Shown: piece by piece, positions 61,085 through 64,000 of the stretch
Layout of the letters: each line of letters opens with the position of its first letter
Numbering within the stretch: the first letter of the stretch is position 1
Origin: Lycocorax pyrrhopterus obiensis
Taxonomy: Eukaryota > Chordata > Aves > Passeriformes > Paradisaeidae
Direction of reading: 5' to 3'
NCBI GenBank assembly: GCA_014706295.1
Contig: JACSVZ010000004.1
Location: 10,760,465-10,824,464 of the forward strand
DNA: 64,000 bases
Translations under genes and position numbers: made by a program
The notes under the pieces: generated by a model
Told to the model about the DNA's origin: nothing
Database searches by the model: none
What the model saw: the letters and a program-made list of their open reading frames with translations, nothing else

Positions 61085-64000
61085 GTGCAGTTCACACAAT
61101 GCACAAAACCTATTAGTGTTTTGTGTAATGCCATGTTTGAAACCAGAACCCTTCTCGGTCATCTTGCTGGGGTTCCTTCTAATTCTGTTTCTGATTATGG
61201 AGAAAAGCAGCTGTTTGACCTTCAGAAGGAATACTGTGGGTGAGCCTGGTGCCACTCCTACACATGGGAATACTGCTGAGGTGGAATCTCCATTTCCACT
61301 CTGTGGGCTGGAGCAGCATTAAGCATTTCCCACATGAATTTGCAATGGAAAACAGAAGATAAGTTGGATGAATGTAGCCCCAGCTCATTAGAAAACAAAC
61401 AAACCACCAAAATGTTTTGTACAAAAAGCCATTCTTTTGTCTTGGGACTTCTTGTTTTCTCACCTTGTTTATCGCATGGTAATTTTTTTATTTGTTGTGC
61501 ATAAGAAACATCTCTGTTTCTGTGTAGTTAATCAACTTTTTTTTTTAACTACCAGTCAAAGGAGTAAGAACATGGCTGTGCCTAGCCAGAAGTCGCATTT
61601 CATGAAGCAAAACTGAAAGTTCACAGAGTATTCAAGCTCAATTCATTAATTACCATTTTAAACAAGGTTTGTTTGGGAAAAAAAAATTAAATTTAAAAAA
61701 ATCTAATTGAGAACCTGACAGATTGATGCTCATAAAACACTTCGTAGGTACAGAGTGCTGTTTCTTGTAGAAGTCATTTAATCCGTTTGGGGGTTTTGGG
61801 TTTTTTTCACTATGGCCTGGGTTTGTGTTGTTTTGATTCAGAATGAGCTGTTGCAGTTGGAGAGTTCACACTTGTAGGTACCAAAGGTGCTCGGCATCAC
61901 CCAGGCACCTTGCTGCCCAGCTGGGGATGTGTATCATCAGCACTACTCGGTCTTGCTGGTTAATTATCTTTGTGTGCAAAGCTGGAAAGAGAACACAGGA
62001 AAGAAAAATGTCTTTGCACAGCAATAATCAATAAGACCAGCAGTATTTTAGGCCTCTGGTGATCACAATTTAGTTGTTTTGAAAATAATCACAAGAAAGA
62101 CTAATGATGTAGAACTTGTCATTTGCTGTTGTTGCTGACAATTTAGAAGAAATTGTGTTAGAAACGGTATTAATTAAATATTCTGTTTATCTGATCTTGT
62201 TAGTGAATGTTTGAAATATTAACTGTAAACTGTACTACAAGGTTTTAAATCAATGGCCAGCTTTACTGCCCTTCAAGAAGAGTAAGAACCTGGGGGTCTC
62301 CACACACCCTGCCAGGTCCAGCTCCATTTTAACTACTGGGAGTTGAAGCAGCTCTGCAGCACAATCTCCTGGAATAGTACTGATTTTTTTGCTTAAAGAG
62401 GTTAATGACCTTTATCTAAAAAAATTACTCTTTTTTTTTAATGGAAGTGGGTTAGGCTAGAAGTTCCAGGATTATTTTTTTCGTATTTATTTGTCAGATT
62501 GGAGGGAAAATGCTATATAATTTTCTGTTAGGTTTCTGCTAAGCAAGTTAATTGGACTATTGGAAAGTACTTTAGTTGTAAGTAAACCAACTAGTACAGT
62601 CTCTTTTTTCTAGAGTTAAAATGCATATATATTTTTACTAGGATAACTTTTCTTCATTGGCTTTCCAAGGTGAGTGAGCCAGATGAGTGCCGATGGGTAT
62701 TTGTCATCTTGAATGATAAAGGCAAGTTTGCTTTCAGGAATAAAATTCCTAGGTTGAAGGATTTACCAATGGGTTAGCATACATCTTGTCCAGCAAGTAA
62801 TATGCTATGTTCAGACCATTTAATATAAAGACCTACGCATAAATAACTTAAAACTCAGAGGACATAAAAAGTGCAGCCTTTGAGATTCCAAATAATGTGT
62901 CTGAAGACAGGCTTGGGAACAAAATGCGATCTCCTTATGAATTTGTTGTAAATATAAAGTAAAATTTATTAAGAAGCAATTTTGTCTGAGCTGTAGAACT
63001 GCATAGCAGCTGCTGTGAGGACAAAAGCAATAAGGATACAAAGTGTGGAAATGTCCAATGAACTCTCAGCTGGTTACTGTGGCATGAAGGCTATTGTGGA
63101 CTGCCCATCGTCAGGGAGAGAGTGTGTAAAGGCTTCTAAAATGAACAATATTTTTGAAGTGATGTTTTGCCCACCACAGTGTCCTCAGTATGATAGGAAA
63201 AGTGCCCAAGTCAGCATGGAGCTAGGAATTGCATGCCTGAGTTTGGGGTGTGGAGCAACAGTTTTGTGTCAGTGCTGAGGCTACTCAGTCACAGCTGAAC
63301 TGCCTATTCCAAAGAGGAAAAGAGACTTTGTAGGAGACGTAGAAATCATGAATTAAGAGAAGAAAGTGTAGGAATCGTCTCAATTTACAAAAAAAAAAAA
63401 GAAAAAGAAGATAAGTATGGAGTGTAGGTCTTTCATATTAAAAGGTTTCTGTTTAAAAATATAGTAGTCATTAATTTTCTGTGTCTTGTGGGGAGAGCTC
63501 AAGAAGCAATTGGTTCTATTTGAAGCGAAGATGGTTTTCCGTGGCTGTCCAAAGCCCTTTTTCTAAGTCATAGACTTTAATAGAATTTCCTTTATAGAAG
63601 AGAATTCATATATACTTACCTATTGATCTAAAGCAGCCTTGTAGATATGCAAATGTATTTCTGTAGAAGTTATATGGAAATGTTTTTGCATAGAAAGCTT
63701 GAGACGACATAATGTCTTCCACCTCCAAATTTCTCTGACCCTCTGGGGATTTCTTTTCTTGCTTTTGCCAAGAGACCTACTTGAAATGTGCATTAGGAGT
63801 TACTTCTTGTGGTAGGTCCTTGAGAAAATGCACTGAAATTCTTTTGAAGCTGCAGGCACTACAATCTGTAGTAAGTCTGTTGTAATTTTTTTGCCTTGGA
63901 GATTGAAGTAGTACACAAGGCTGTGCGTGGAAATGGAAGAGAAGCCTTAGGCTACACTCTCCTGCTCTCCTGGACTGGTACATGCTCTCTTGAGGTGATG

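Larger units (their letters stand above)
54229..64000. other. Unique DNA, no gene recognised
   Basis: Open frames up to 124 codons (56,418-56,792, plus), unrecognised. Candidate conserved segments lie at about 54,900-55,470 and 58,560-58,810. Small tandem duplications occur at 59.9-60.1 kb, and a T tract followed by GTGCAG at 61,069-61,090. The right edge of the window is also unique DNA. Confidence 0.5.

Overview
This window looks like AT-rich vertebrate nuclear DNA, almost certainly from a bird. The main reason is four CR1 LINE copies with the avian type of 3' end (a gene-proximal tail of ATTCTRTG-like octamers and the 'CCTTCCAACCCAAACCATTCTATG' type of terminus in diverged form). Supporting signs are two small solo LTRs, no Alu, B1 or L1, and long stretches of non-repetitive AT-rich DNA. 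No bacterial operons, CRISPR arrays, phage genes or convincing host protein-coding gene are visible. Reading frames outside the repeats are short (up to about 170 codons), unrelated to families I recognise, and lack an exon context. I read the window as intergenic DNA or part of a very large intron.

Layout. 1-7.36 kb: unique AT-rich DNA with an AAT-type microsatellite near 3.95 kb. 7.36-7.99 kb: a 5'-truncated CR1 on the minus strand. 9.95-10.26 kb: a GC-rich block with near-perfect terminal inverted repeats, probably a solo LTR. 10.3-20.6 kb: unique DNA with conserved-element-like segments and a palindromic ancient repeat at 19.45-19.54 kb. 20.63-20.81 kb: a full-length, decayed U2 snRNA copy with an A-rich tail, apparently inserted into an older LINE fragment. 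28.12-28.56 kb: a solo LTR with perfect 8-bp terminal inverted repeats and a 4-bp target duplication. 28.6-45.4 kb: unique DNA. 45.44-48.54 kb: a 3.1-kb CR1 on the minus strand, retaining the end of ORF1 and most of ORF2 but inactivated. 51.54-52.48 kb: a plus-strand CR1 split by a 520-bp solo LTR with a clear GGAG target duplication. 53.98-54.23 kb: a short minus-strand CR1 3' end. 54.2-64 kb: unique DNA with small tandem duplications.

No genes act together here. The sequence records successive insertions: an ancient LINE and a palindromic repeat, then CR1 copies, then LTR elements (one inside a CR1) and a retroposed U2. The most unusual items are the U2 copy, the nested LTR, the unclassified 315-bp inverted-repeat element, and several candidate conserved noncoding segments that only cross-species alignment could confirm. 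I found no evidence for a new multi-gene system.
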